A DNA stretch of 64,000 nt from Burkholderia ambifaria AMMD (GTDB lineage Bacteria; Pseudomonadota; Gammaproteobacteria; Burkholderiales; Burkholderiaceae), in NCBI RefSeq assembly GCF_000203915.1, contig NC_008390.1:2976001-3040000 (forward strand). The letters run 5' to 3'. The translations under genes and the position numbers were made by a program. Positions 35,120 to 43,286 of the stretch are shown here, in pieces (the stretch's first letter is position 1; each line of letters starts with the position of its first letter). A model generated the notes under the pieces. That model was not told the DNA's origin, did not search any database, and saw nothing but the letters and a program-made list of their open reading frames with translations.

Positions 35120-36370
35120 CTAGCGATCGCCCGCGGCCGGCACCAGCGACTTCAGCTTCATCCCCGCATCCGCGACCGCGGCCGGGCTCACGCCGATCCC
35201 GCGCTCGACCAGCAGGCGCGCGACGCGCATCTCCTTCACGAATCCCGACGCACGGCCGAAGCCGCTCGCCGCGACGAGCCGCTCGCCCGCATCGAAGTGG
35301 AAATGGATTTCCGCGTCGTCGCCGAGCACGCGCGCGACCGTCCGCTCGCCGAGCGCAGGCTCGCCGGCGACCTGCAGCTGCGCGTCGTATTGATCGGACC
35401 AGAACCACGGCATCTCACGATACGGTTCGTCGGCGCCGAGCATGTTGCGGGCGGCGACGCGCGCCTGCGTTTCGGCGCCGTGCCAGGTTTCCTGACGCAC
35501 GAGCCGCCCTGACGCCGCGCTCGGGAACACCGCGACATCGCCGGCCGCGTAGATGCCGCGCGCCGACGTCTCGAGCCGCGCGTTCACGACGATGCCGCGC
35601 TCGACGACGAGGCCCGCGTCGCGCGCCAGCTCGTCGGCCGGTTCGATCCCGATGCCGGCGACCACCGTATCGGCGATCAGCGTGTCGCCGTCGTCGAGCA
35701 CGACGGCCAGTGCGCCGTCCACCATCCGCTCGATCGCGACGGGCCGGCGGTTCAGTCCGATCGAGACGCCCCGCCGCACATGCAGCGCGTGCACGCGTGC
35801 AGCGATCGGCTCCGGCACCGCGCGCCCGAGCAGGCGCGGCGCCGCATCGAGCACGCTCACGCGCGCGCCGCGCAAGCGCGCCGACGCCGCGACCTCGAGG
35901 CCGATGAAGCCGCCACCGATCAGCACGATCCGCGCATCGGGCACGAGCCGCGCGCCGAGCACCGCCGCATCGTCGAGCGTGCGCAATGCGAATACGCCGT
36001 CGAGTTCCGCACCCGGAATCGCGAGGCGGCGCGCGCGGCCGCCGGTCGCGAGCAGCAGCGCGTCGTAGGTGAAGCCGCGGCCACCCGATACGTGTACCTC
36101 GCGCGCAACCGGATCGATCCGCTCGACCGTCGCGACGAGCGGCTCGATGCCGTCCGCGCGCCACGCATCCGGGTCGCGCAGCCCGCATTGCGCCGCGCTG
36201 CGCTCGCCGGTCAGCACCCCCTTCGACAACGGCGGCCGCTCGTACGGCAGGTGCGCCTCCGCGCCGATCAGCACGATGCGTCCGCGCCAGCCGCCCTCGC
36301 GCAGCACCTGCGCCGCCCGGCCGCCCGCGTGTCCCGCGCCGACGATCGCCATCACCCGGTCGTTCGCCAT
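35120..36370 (-). CDS. FAD-dependent ferredoxin reductase of a three-component oxygenase (MocF-like)
   Basis: A 416-residue NAD(P)H:ferredoxin reductase of the class that serves Rieske dioxygenases and related hydroxylases. It has an FAD motif (VMAIVGAGHAGGRAA), an NAD motif (IVLIGGGFIGLEVAASAR), the YERPPLSKGVL sequence and the second FAD motif (GIYAAGDVAVF), then the reductase C-terminal domain. The gene starts four bases after the stop of the Rieske ferredoxin gene, so the two are co-translated or nearly so. With the desaturase-type hydroxylase it completes a three-part electron chain. MocF of rhizopine use in rhizobia has the same role. Confidence 0.9.
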   Translation of the reverse strand: MANDRVMAIVGAGHAGGRAAQVLREGGWRGRIVLIGAEAHLPYERPPLSKGVLTGERSAAQCGLRDPDAWRADGIEPLVATVERIDPVAREVHVSGGRGFTYDALLLATGGRARRLAIPGAELDGVFALRTLDDAAVLGARLVPDARIVLIGGGFIGLEVAASARLRGARVSVLDAAPRLLGRAVPEPIAARVHALHVRRGVSIGLNRRPVAIERMVDGALAVVLDDGDTLIADTVVAGIGIEPADELARDAGLVVERGIVVNARLETSARGIYAAGDVAVFPSAASGRLVRQETWHGAETQARVAARNMLGADEPYREMPWFWSDQYDAQLQVAGEPALGERTVARVLGDDAEIHFHFDAGERLVAASGFGRASGFVKEMRVARLLVERGIGVSPAAVADAGMKLKSLVPAAGDR

Positions 36371-36374
36371 CGCG

Positions 36375-36683
36375 TCACACCTCGATCAGGATGCGGCCGT
36401 CCTCGACCTTCGCGCGGTAGGTGCGCAGTTTTTCGCAGGCCGGCGCCGACAGCGCGCGGCCGTCGCGCACGTCGAAACGCCCGTTGTGCTTCGGACATTC
36501 GATCACGTGGTCGATCACCAGCCCATCCGCGAGATGCACGTGCTCGTGCGTGCACAGCCCGTCGCTCGCATACACGTTCCCGTCGATCCGGTAGATCGCG
36601 TAGGTGCGGCCGTCGTGGTCGAAGCGGGCGACGTCCTCGTCGTCGATATCGTCGAGGGCGCCGGTGTCGATCCATTGCGTCAT
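36375..36683 (-). CDS. Rieske [2Fe-2S] ferredoxin (MocE-like)
   Basis: A 102-residue Rieske ferredoxin that carries electrons from the FAD reductase to the hydroxylase. The cluster ligands are Cys44 and His46 in GLCTHEHVHL, and Cys63 and His66 in IECPKHNGRFD. The length is that of soluble Rieske ferredoxins of oxygenase systems. The ATG at 36683 starts the domain; ten extra upstream codons have no ribosome site. It is the middle gene of the leftward trio, 36 bases after the desaturase gene and 4 bases before the reductase gene. MocE in rhizobia is the closest functional parallel I know. Confidence 0.92.
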   Translation of the reverse strand: MTQWIDTGALDDIDDEDVARFDHDGRTYAIYRIDGNVYASDGLCTHEHVHLADGLVIDHVIECPKHNGRFDVRDGRALSAPACEKLRTYRAKVEDGRILIEV

Positions 36684-36719
36684 GATGCGTGTCTCCTTCG
36701 TTGGAATCTTCAATGCCGG

Positions 36720-37805
36720 TCATGCACGCGCGGCGTCCGGCACCGGCCGCACGACGTGATGGGACGGGTCGCGCGTCTGCCGGACCAGCGCCGGCACGAT
36801 CTCCGCATACGCGGCCAGCGTGCTGGGGTACGGCGGCGGCATGTCGGCCTTCACGGCGTCGTGCAGCTTCGGCAGCGCGTGGAACGGCACCATCGGGAAC
36901 ATGTGGTGTTCGACGTGGTAGTTCATGTTCCAGTACAGGAAGCGGAACACCGGATTCATCATCACGGTCCGGCAGTTGCGCCGGTGATCGAGCACGTTCT
37001 CGGGCATGCCCGCGTGCTGCGTGAGGCCGAAGTACAGGTACAGCCACGCACCGTAGAGGCTCGGCAACCCGATGTAGAGCAGCGGCAGGATCGTGTGCCA
37101 GTACAGCGCCGCGGCGATCACGACGGCATAAACGGTCAGATGAATCCGCGCTTCGCGCACGACCTTCGGCCACTCCGATTCGGGCACGTAGGTGCGCTCC
37201 GCGTCGTCGAGCCGGCCGGCGAACGCGAGCACGGCCATCTTGCGCAGCTCGCTCGTCACATGCTTGAGCGCAATCACGTTCAGCGCGAGCCCGAGCCAGT
37301 CGGTCGGCTTCGGCGCGGCGATCTCCGGATCGCGCCCGACGACGAGCGTGTCGGTGTGATGGCGCGCGTGGCTCCAGCGCCATACCGTCGCGCGGCGGAA
37401 CACCTGGAACGACGCGACCTGGTACAGCACGTCGTTCATCCAGCGCGTGCGGAACGCGGTGCCATGCCCGCACTCGTGCCAGCGCGAGTCGGCCGGGCTG
37501 CAGTACAGCGTGCCGTACACGAAGAACGCGGGAATCGCCCACGCGGAATGCGCACGCCATGCGAGCCACGCGAGCACGCCGCTCGCGACGATCGCCGCGT
37601 ACCAGATCAGCGTGTCGCGGATCGCGCGCGCGTCGTCGCGCTGCATCAGCTGCTTCATCAGCGGCCGCGGCACCGCGCACCGATACCACTCGGCGTTGAC
37701 GAGCCCCGCCGCCCGCGCGCGCTCGCCAGCGCCGCCGATCATTCGGTATTCCTGACGGCGCGCCGCCGCGCTGCGATCGTGCGCCTGGTCGTCCGTATGG
37801 GCCAC
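36720..37805 (-). CDS. Membrane fatty-acid-desaturase-type hydroxylase (MocD-like)
   Basis: A 361-residue integral membrane di-iron enzyme. The three histidine boxes are HECGH (110-114), HARHH (146-150) and HVEHH (297-301), with four hydrophobic segments between. This fold includes desaturases, alkane hydroxylases and MocD, proposed to demethylate rhizopine. Its pairing with a dedicated Rieske ferredoxin and FAD reductase favours a hydroxylase or demethylase over a lipid desaturase. The GTG at 37805 is chosen because AGGAGA lies 6-11 bases upstream; an ATG at 37856 is possible. It is divergent from a LacI regulator and has a likely operator upstream. Confidence 0.88.
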   Translation of the reverse strand: MAHTDDQAHDRSAAARRQEYRMIGGAGERARAAGLVNAEWYRCAVPRPLMKQLMQRDDARAIRDTLIWYAAIVASGVLAWLAWRAHSAWAIPAFFVYGTLYCSPADSRWHECGHGTAFRTRWMNDVLYQVASFQVFRRATVWRWSHARHHTDTLVVGRDPEIAAPKPTDWLGLALNVIALKHVTSELRKMAVLAFAGRLDDAERTYVPESEWPKVVREARIHLTVYAVVIAAALYWHTILPLLYIGLPSLYGAWLYLYFGLTQHAGMPENVLDHRRNCRTVMMNPVFRFLYWNMNYHVEHHMFPMVPFHALPKLHDAVKADMPPPYPSTLAAYAEIVPALVRQTRDPSHHVVRPVPDAARA

Positions 37806-37895
37806 GCGTGTCTCCTGGTTTTTCGTTCTCGGGAAGCGCGGTGAGCGCTTCGTCATGCATTCAAAATTAGGCGACGGCCCTGGCCCGCTCAATCG

Positions 37896-37909
37896 AAACG
37901 TTGACGAAA
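37896..37909. promoter_or_regulatory. Probable operator of the adjacent LacI regulator (site 1)
   Basis: AAACGTTGACGAAA lies in the divergent gap between the desaturase gene and the LacI gene. The same 14 bases recur in reverse orientation at 39103-39116, in front of the TIM-barrel genes. The exact repetition at two promoters flanking the regulator gene marks it as the likely LacI binding site. Confidence 0.68.
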
Positions 37910-37977
37910 TTTCGCCATCGCTTTAGCGTTCCGGACAGCGCCACGCACCGATGGCGACGAACAACATGGAGACGACC

Positions 37978-39042
37978 ATGACCGACCCGTCCGGTCCGCG
38001 CTGGCGCAAGCGCACCGCGCGCTTCGACGAGATCGCGGCACTCGCCGGGGTCAGCACGACCACCGTCGACCGCGTGCTGAACGAGCGCGGCAGCGTGTCC
38101 GCGCAGGCGCGCGAACGCGTGGTGGCGGCCGCGCGCAAGCTCGGCGTGCCGCGCCAGTTGCCGGACACGCGGCATGGGCTGCTCCACGTCGACGTCCTGC
38201 TGCCGGACACCGACGCGCCGTTCTTCCGGCGGCTGCAGCAGGCGCTGCAGCGCTCGCTGCAGATGCTCGACCGGCGCGTGGTCGTGCACCGGACCATCCT
38301 GCCCGCCGCGGACGACGAACGCGCCGCCGCGCTGATCGAGCGGCCCGCCTATCGGCGCGCGGCGCTGATCGTCACCGCACGCGACACGCCGCGCGTGCGC
38401 GATGCGCTGGCCGGTGCGATCGCGCGCGGCGAAACCGTCGTCACGATGGTCACGGACATCGGCGGCGGCGCGCGCGTGCACTACGCGGGCATCGACAACT
38501 ATCGCGCCGGGCGCACGGCCGGCTACTACATCGGCCGCCTCGCGGCGCACCCCGGCCGCGTGCTGTTGCTGGGCGGACGCATGGGCTATCGCGCGCACGC
38601 CGACCGGATGGCCGGCTGCGTCGACCAGTTAAAGGAGGCGTTCGCCGCCCTCGCCTGCGACGATGCGCCGGTCGAAACGCTCGACCAGGACGACCGCTGC
38701 TACCGCGCGGTCACGAACGCGCTGCACACGTACGACGATATCGTCGGGATCTACAACAGCGGCGCCGGCTCGGCCGGCATCGAGGCCGCGCTGCGCAAGG
38801 CCGGCGCGGCCGGACGCGTCGTCTGGGTCGGGCACGAGATGATCGACCTGCACCGCACCTACATCGAGGCCGGCTCGATGGACATCGCGATCGACCAGGA
38901 TCCGGACGGCCAGGCGATCTCCGCGCTGCAGCATGTGCTGCATGCGTGCGGCATCGTCGACCAGCCGCCGCCGGGCGACCCGGTCGAATTCCGCGTGTTC
39001 TGCTCGGCCAACGTGCGCACCAGCGCGTATCTGCAGACCTGA
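37978..39042 (+). CDS. LacI-family regulator of the cyclitol-like locus
   Basis: A 354-residue LacI-family repressor with an N-terminal helix-turn-helix (ARFDEIAALAGVSTTTVDRVLNERGSVS) and hinge, then a type I periplasmic-binding sugar domain (GVPRQLPDTRHGLLHVDVLLP..., HYAGIDNYRAGRTAGYYIGRL). The ATG at 37978 is chosen because GGAG lies eight bases upstream; ATGs at 37951 and 37966 are less well placed. It is divergent from the hydroxylase trio and upstream of the TIM-barrel and dehydrogenase genes, with a shared 14-base word at both promoters. It most likely represses both sides until a sugar- or inositol-like ligand binds. Confidence 0.9.
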   Translation: MTDPSGPRWRKRTARFDEIAALAGVSTTTVDRVLNERGSVSAQARERVVAAARKLGVPRQLPDTRHGLLHVDVLLPDTDAPFFRRLQQALQRSLQMLDRRVVVHRTILPAADDERAAALIERPAYRRAALIVTARDTPRVRDALAGAIARGETVVTMVTDIGGGARVHYAGIDNYRAGRTAGYYIGRLAAHPGRVLLLGGRMGYRAHADRMAGCVDQLKEAFAALACDDAPVETLDQDDRCYRAVTNALHTYDDIVGIYNSGAGSAGIEAALRKAGAAGRVVWVGHEMIDLHRTYIEAGSMDIAIDQDPDGQAISALQHVLHACGIVDQPPPGDPVEFRVFCSANVRTSAYLQT

Positions 39043-39102
39043 CGCCGCGTCGCGCGTCGCGCGGAGGTGCGGCGCGAAAAATCGACCGCCGCATTGGCGA
39101 TT

Positions 39103-39116
39103 TTTCGTCAACGTTT
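39103..39116. promoter_or_regulatory. Probable operator of the LacI regulator (site 2)
   Basis: TTTCGTCAACGTTT is the exact reverse complement of the site at 37896-37909. It lies 69 bases before the start of the first TIM-barrel gene. Confidence 0.68.
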
Positions 39117-39184
39117 GTCATGCGGCGCGCGCGGCATGTCCGTACATTTGGCAGCCATCCAGGGACCAGGACGGACGGGAGACG

Positions 39185-40219
39185 ATGGCTGAAGCGATCC
39201 TCATCGGCGTAAACCTCGACGGCGTGCTCGAACACGACGGCCTGCCGCTGCCCACGCCGGCCGAGCGGTTCCGGATGATCGCCGGCGCCGGCGCGTTCGA
39301 CTATGTCGAAAAGAACCCGGTGCGCGGCGAGGATCTCGCGCCGTACTTCGCGCTGGTCGACCGGCATGCGCTGCCGATTCGCGTGATCGGCGGCATCTGG
39401 CGCGCCGGCCGCGACGAAGCGCATGTCGACGAGATCATCGACGCCGGCGCGCGGTTCGGCAGCACGGTGCTCAACTGCCAGCTGTACGCGCACCACGCGG
39501 ACGGTCATCCGTTGTCGGACCGCGAAGTCGCCGCCTTCTACCTGCGCGCGTACGAACGCGGCGAGCCGGTCGGCTGCCTGCCGAGCCTCGAAGTGCACGT
39601 CGACATGTGGAGCGAGGATTTCCGGCGGGTCGCGCGGGTCGCGCAATGCGTCGAGCGGGCCGGCGCGCCGTTCAGGATCACGCTCGACCATTCGCATCTG
39701 CTGTTCAAGATCGGCAATCGCGGCGAACTCGACGCGTCAGGCTTGCACGAGCCGGCCGGCAGCGCGCGCCACTTGCTCGACCCGGCGTCGCCGTCGGCCG
39801 TCTACGCCGACTGGATCGCACGCGGCTGGGTCCGGCACGCGCATGCGCGCAGCGTGATCCCGAACAATCCGGAGAACCGCTGGATGCGCCGCGCGGACGG
39901 CCGGCCCGGCCGCGGAATCCAGTATCCGTTCGTCGAACCGGCGCCAGGCGTCTATCACGGCGATTGGCATGCGGCGCCGCTCGACACATGGAAGACGGCG
40001 CTGTGGCAGCTGCTGCAGTGGCAGGTCCATGCGCGGCCGACGTTGCTCGAGCAGATCAGCTGCGAGTTCATTCCGTTTCCGGACTACGGCGGCGGCGCCC
40101 GCTATTCGATCTTCGACAACAACGTCGCGTGCGCGCAGTGGCTGCGCGACACGTGGCACGCGCTTGCCGCGCAGCCGGCGGATACGCCGGCCGCCGGCTG
40201 CGCGCGCAGCTTTACCTGA
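39185..40219 (+). CDS. Xylose-isomerase-like TIM-barrel protein, unassigned
   Basis: A 344-residue cytoplasmic protein of the xylose-isomerase-like TIM-barrel superfamily. Candidate metal ligands are Glu in LPSLEVHVDMWSED, Asp/His in ITLDHSHLLF, His residues in WVRHAHARS, and Glu near the end (EQISCEFIPFPDYGG). This superfamily includes sugar isomerases, inosose dehydratase and MocC of rhizopine use. It is longer than IolE or IolI because of an extra C-terminal part. It is the first gene downstream of the LacI regulator and carries the second operator copy. The reaction is unknown. The start ATG at 39185 follows GGGAGACG. Confidence 0.8.
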   Translation: MAEAILIGVNLDGVLEHDGLPLPTPAERFRMIAGAGAFDYVEKNPVRGEDLAPYFALVDRHALPIRVIGGIWRAGRDEAHVDEIIDAGARFGSTVLNCQLYAHHADGHPLSDREVAAFYLRAYERGEPVGCLPSLEVHVDMWSEDFRRVARVAQCVERAGAPFRITLDHSHLLFKIGNRGELDASGLHEPAGSARHLLDPASPSAVYADWIARGWVRHAHARSVIPNNPENRWMRRADGRPGRGIQYPFVEPAPGVYHGDWHAAPLDTWKTALWQLLQWQVHARPTLLEQISCEFIPFPDYGGGARYSIFDNNVACAQWLRDTWHALAAQPADTPAAGCARSFT

Positions 40220-40254
40220 TTCGCCCGCCCCACCCGAGACCTGAGGACCGAACG

Positions 40255-41085
40255 ATGACGCAACCAGCATTCCATTTTTCGCTGAACCGGATGAGCGCGC
40301 CGCGCCTGCCGCTCGACCGCTATGTCGCACTGTGCCGGCGGCTCGGCGTCGACTCGATCGAGATCCGCAACGATGTCGACGGCATCGAGATCACCGACGG
40401 CACGCCGGCCTCGGCCGTGCGCGCGACGGCCGAGGCCGGCGGCGTGACGATCCTGACGATCAACGCGCTGCAGCGCTTCGAGCAATGGAATGCCGAACGC
40501 GCGGACGAAGCGACCGTGCTCGCCGACTACGCCGCGCAATGCGGCGCGCGCGCACTGGTGCTGTGCCCGACCAACAGCCGCGCCGACACGCGCAACGCCG
40601 ACGCGCGCCACGCAGATCTCGTGAAGGCGCTGAACGCGCTCAAGCCGATCCTCGCTGCGCGCGGCCTCCTCGGCTTCATCGAGCCGCTCGGCTTCGAGGA
40701 ATGCGCGCTGCGCCGCAAGTCGGACGCGGTGAAGGGCATCTACGCCGCGACCGGCGAACAGGTATTCCGGCTCGTGCACGACACGTTCCACCATCACCTG
40801 TCGGGCGAGGACATCTTCTTCCCGAACCTGACGGGCCTCGTGCACATCTCGGGTGTCGAGGAAAGCAACCTGCCGATCGACCGGATGCGCGACGGCCATC
40901 GCGTGCTGGTCGGCATGGCCGACCGGCTCGGCAACGTCCGACAGCTGCGCGAACTGCTCGCACGCGGCTATCGCGGCGCGTTCTCGTTCGAGCCGTTCGC
41001 GAACGAGATCGCTGAAGCGGATGACATCGAACAGGGGCTGCGCGCCAGCATCGATTACCTCCGCGGCGAGCTCGCGGCTCGCTGA
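40255..41085 (+). CDS. IolI/IolE-like sugar phosphate isomerase-family protein
   Basis: A 276-residue TIM-barrel protein of the inosose isomerase/dehydratase group (IolI, IolE, MocC). Likely metal-site residues are Glu in LLGFIEPLGFEE, Asp/His in RLVHDTFHHHLSGED, His in GLVHISGVEE, and Glu in AFSFEPFAN. The start MTQPAFHFSLNRMSAP is typical of IolI-like proteins annotated as 2-keto-myo-inositol isomerase. It lies 35 bases after the first TIM-barrel gene and is probably co-transcribed. Its stop is followed directly by a broken porin end. Specificity for an inosose is inferred from family and context. Confidence 0.82.
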   Translation: MTQPAFHFSLNRMSAPRLPLDRYVALCRRLGVDSIEIRNDVDGIEITDGTPASAVRATAEAGGVTILTINALQRFEQWNAERADEATVLADYAAQCGARALVLCPTNSRADTRNADARHADLVKALNALKPILAARGLLGFIEPLGFEECALRRKSDAVKGIYAATGEQVFRLVHDTFHHHLSGEDIFFPNLTGLVHISGVEESNLPIDRMRDGHRVLVGMADRLGNVRQLRELLARGYRGAFSFEPFANEIAEADDIEQGLRASIDYLRGELAAR

Positions 41086-41093
41086 GCGTCGCG

Positions 41094-41321
41094 GCGACGC
41101 ACGGTCCGTCCGGCCACGCATCGCTCTTCGCGCTCGGCGGCGCGTACAGCCTGTCGAAGCGCACCCTGCGCTATGCGACCGTCGCGCACGTGCGCAACGC
41201 GAGCGACTCGAATTTCTCGGTCGCGAACAACAACCCCGGCACGGACGACGACAACCTCGCGAATCCGCTGCCGGGCCGTTCGCAGACCGGCGTGAACATC
41301 GGCATCAACCATTCGTTCTGA
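41094..41321 (+). pseudogene. Porin remnant: C-terminal about 75 residues only
   Basis: Downstream of the IolI-like gene an open stretch without a start codon encodes the end of a Burkholderia-type trimeric porin. It shows the strands ASLFALGGAYSLSKRTLRYA and VAHVRNASDSNFSV, the loop NPLPGRSQTG and the last strand VNIGINHSF before the TGA at 41319. The remaining roughly 300 residues of a porin are absent. This is a relic of a porin gene whose 5' part was deleted when the IolI-like gene came to lie next to it. It is still in frame and unbroken, so the loss may be fairly recent. Confidence 0.85.
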
Positions 41322-41365
41322 CGCCGCGCGCTGTCGGAACCCAACGGAGTCAACAGGAGAACGAC

Positions 41366-42352
41366 ATGATCGAATTCGCTTTGTTCGGTGCGGGAAGAAT
41401 CGGGAAGATCCACGCGGCGAATCTGGCGCGCCACCCGGGCGCGAAACTCAAGTACGTGGTCGATCGGCATGCGCCGTCGGCCGACGCGCTCGCGCATGCG
41501 CACGGCGCGCAGGTCGCCGACATCGAACGCGCGCTCGGCGACACGTCCGTGCAGGCCGTCGTGATTGCATCGAGCACCGATACGCACGCAGACCTGATCG
41601 TGGCGGCGGCGAACGCGGGCAAGGCCGTGTTCTGCGAGAAGCCGGTCGACCTGAGCGTCGCACGCTCGCGCGAATGCGCGGAGGTCGTGCGCCGCCGCGG
41701 CATCACCTGCATGATCGGCTTCCAGCGCCGCTTCGACCCGACCTTCGCCGCGCTGAAGGCGCGCGTCGAGCGCGGCGACATCGGCGCGCCGGAAATGCTG
41801 GTCGTCACGAGCCGCGACCCTGGCGCGCCGCCCGTCGACTACATCCGCAGCTCGGGCGGCATCTTCAAGGACATGCTGATCCACGACTTCGACGTGTTCC
41901 GCTGGATCCTCGGCGACGAAGCGCAGACGCTGCATGCGACCGGCAGCTGCCTGACCGATCCGGCCGTGGGCGACGCCGGCGACCTCGATTCGACCGCCGT
42001 GACGATCCGCACGCGGCGCGGCCTGCTGTGCCAGATCAATACGTCGCGCCGCGCGGCGTACGGCTACGACCAGCGCTTCGAGCTGCTCGGCAGCAAAGGC
42101 ATGCTGCAGGCCGGCAACGTGCGGCCGACCGAAGTGACCGCGTGGTCGGCGAACGGCGTCGCCACCGACGTGCCGGAGCCGTTCTTCCTTGAGCGCTACC
42201 GGCACGCCTACGCGGCCGAGATCGCGCACTTCGTCGATGCGCTGCGCGACGGCACGCCGGTCAGGACGACGATCGACGACGGGCTCGCCGCGCTCGAGCT
42301 GGCGGAGGCCGCGATGAAGTCGTGGCAGACGGGGCGCGTGATCGAGGTGTGA
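41366..42352 (+). CDS. Gfo/Idh/MocA oxidoreductase, probable inositol 2-dehydrogenase
   Basis: A 328-residue NAD(P)-dependent oxidoreductase. An N-terminal Rossmann fold (IEFALFGAGRIGKIHAANLARHPG) is followed by the catalytic Lys motif (VFCEKPVDLSV) and the C-terminal alpha/beta domain (SSGGIFKDMLIHDFDVFRWILG), where the Lys/Asp/His residues match inositol dehydrogenase IolG. It would oxidise myo-inositol or a derivative to an inosose; MocA of rhizopine use is in the same family. The ATG at 41366 has AGGAGAACGAC upstream. It follows the TIM-barrel genes and the porin relic and belongs to the LacI-controlled group. Confidence 0.87.
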   Translation: MIEFALFGAGRIGKIHAANLARHPGAKLKYVVDRHAPSADALAHAHGAQVADIERALGDTSVQAVVIASSTDTHADLIVAAANAGKAVFCEKPVDLSVARSRECAEVVRRRGITCMIGFQRRFDPTFAALKARVERGDIGAPEMLVVTSRDPGAPPVDYIRSSGGIFKDMLIHDFDVFRWILGDEAQTLHATGSCLTDPAVGDAGDLDSTAVTIRTRRGLLCQINTSRRAAYGYDQRFELLGSKGMLQAGNVRPTEVTAWSANGVATDVPEPFFLERYRHAYAAEIAHFVDALRDGTPVRTTIDDGLAALELAEAAMKSWQTGRVIEV

Positions 42353-42473
42353 CGTGCACGGCGGCGCCGTGCGGCGATACCGTGCCGCGTCCGGTACGCC
42401 GGATCGATCCGACCGCGCAAGCAGCTCGCCGAACGGTGCGCGGCACGGCCGCGAAAGCACGTATCATGGCGGC

Positions 42474-43196
42474 ATGATCGGCGTCGCCGACACCCGCCTT
42501 TTCACCACCATGCTCGATCACCTTATCTGCGACTGCGACGGCGTGCTCGTCGACAGCGAAGTCATTGCCGACCGCGTGCTGTTCGAAACGCTGTCCGCCA
42601 CCTTCCCCCACCTCGATTTCGAAGACGCCGCGAAGTCCGCGTTCGGCCAGCAGACGTCGCGCTTTCTCGCCGGGCTCGAAGCGCATTTCGGCATCCGGAT
42701 GCCGGACGGCTTCATCGAGACCATCGAGCGCAACATCGAGACCGGTCTCGCGCAATCGCTCGCACCGATCACCGGCGTGCGCGATGCGTTGCTGAAGGTC
42801 AGCCTGCCGGCCGCGGTGGTATCGAACAGCCGGCTCGTGCGCGTGCGCAGCTCGCTGAAACGCGCGTCCCTCACCGAAATCTTCGGCGATCGCGTGTTCA
42901 GCTCCGAGCAGGTCGCGCGGCCAAAGCCCTACCCTGACGTGTACCTGCATGCGGCGAACACGCTCGGCGTCGCGCCGGCGCGCTGCATCGTCGTCGAGGA
43001 CAGCGTGTCGGGCCTGAACGCCGCGCGCGCGGCGGGCATGAAGACGATCGCGTTCGTCGGCGCGAGCCACATCCCCGACAACTACGCGGACGCGCTGCGC
43101 GCGATGGGCATCACGCGGATCATGCGCAGGATGGATGAACTGCCGGCGCTCGTCGCGGCCGGCCTGCGCGGCGAATTCGGCGACGTGCAGTCCTGA
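42474..43196 (+). CDS. HAD-family phosphatase (subfamily IA)
   Basis: A 240-residue haloacid-dehalogenase-type hydrolase. Motif I is ICDCDGVLVDSE, in which Asp is replaced by Cys-Asp order typical of DxD-like variants (CDCDGVLVD). Motif II is VVSNSR, motif III uses the Lys in RPKPYPDVY, and motif IV is VVEDSVSGLNAA. It resembles sugar-phosphate phosphatases such as YieH or beta-phosphoglucomutase-like proteins. The ATG at 42474 is used; an ATG at 42513 is possible. It lies 121 bases after the dehydrogenase gene in the same direction and may dephosphorylate an intermediate of the same pathway. Confidence 0.85.
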   Translation: MIGVADTRLFTTMLDHLICDCDGVLVDSEVIADRVLFETLSATFPHLDFEDAAKSAFGQQTSRFLAGLEAHFGIRMPDGFIETIERNIETGLAQSLAPITGVRDALLKVSLPAAVVSNSRLVRVRSSLKRASLTEIFGDRVFSSEQVARPKPYPDVYLHAANTLGVAPARCIVVEDSVSGLNAARAAGMKTIAFVGASHIPDNYADALRAMGITRIMRRMDELPALVAAGLRGEFGDVQS

Positions 43197-43286
43197 CGAG
43201 CGGCCGCGCCGCAGCGACAGAAGCGGCGTGCGGCTCGATGCGCACGCCGTCCCGCGGGCGCATCGGCGCGCCCGCCGTACCGGCTG

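Noticed and set aside
36720..37805. Fatty-acid desaturase acting on membrane lipids
   Set aside because: Not excluded, but the dedicated Rieske ferredoxin and FAD reductase and the sugar-type regulator next door fit a small-molecule hydroxylase better.
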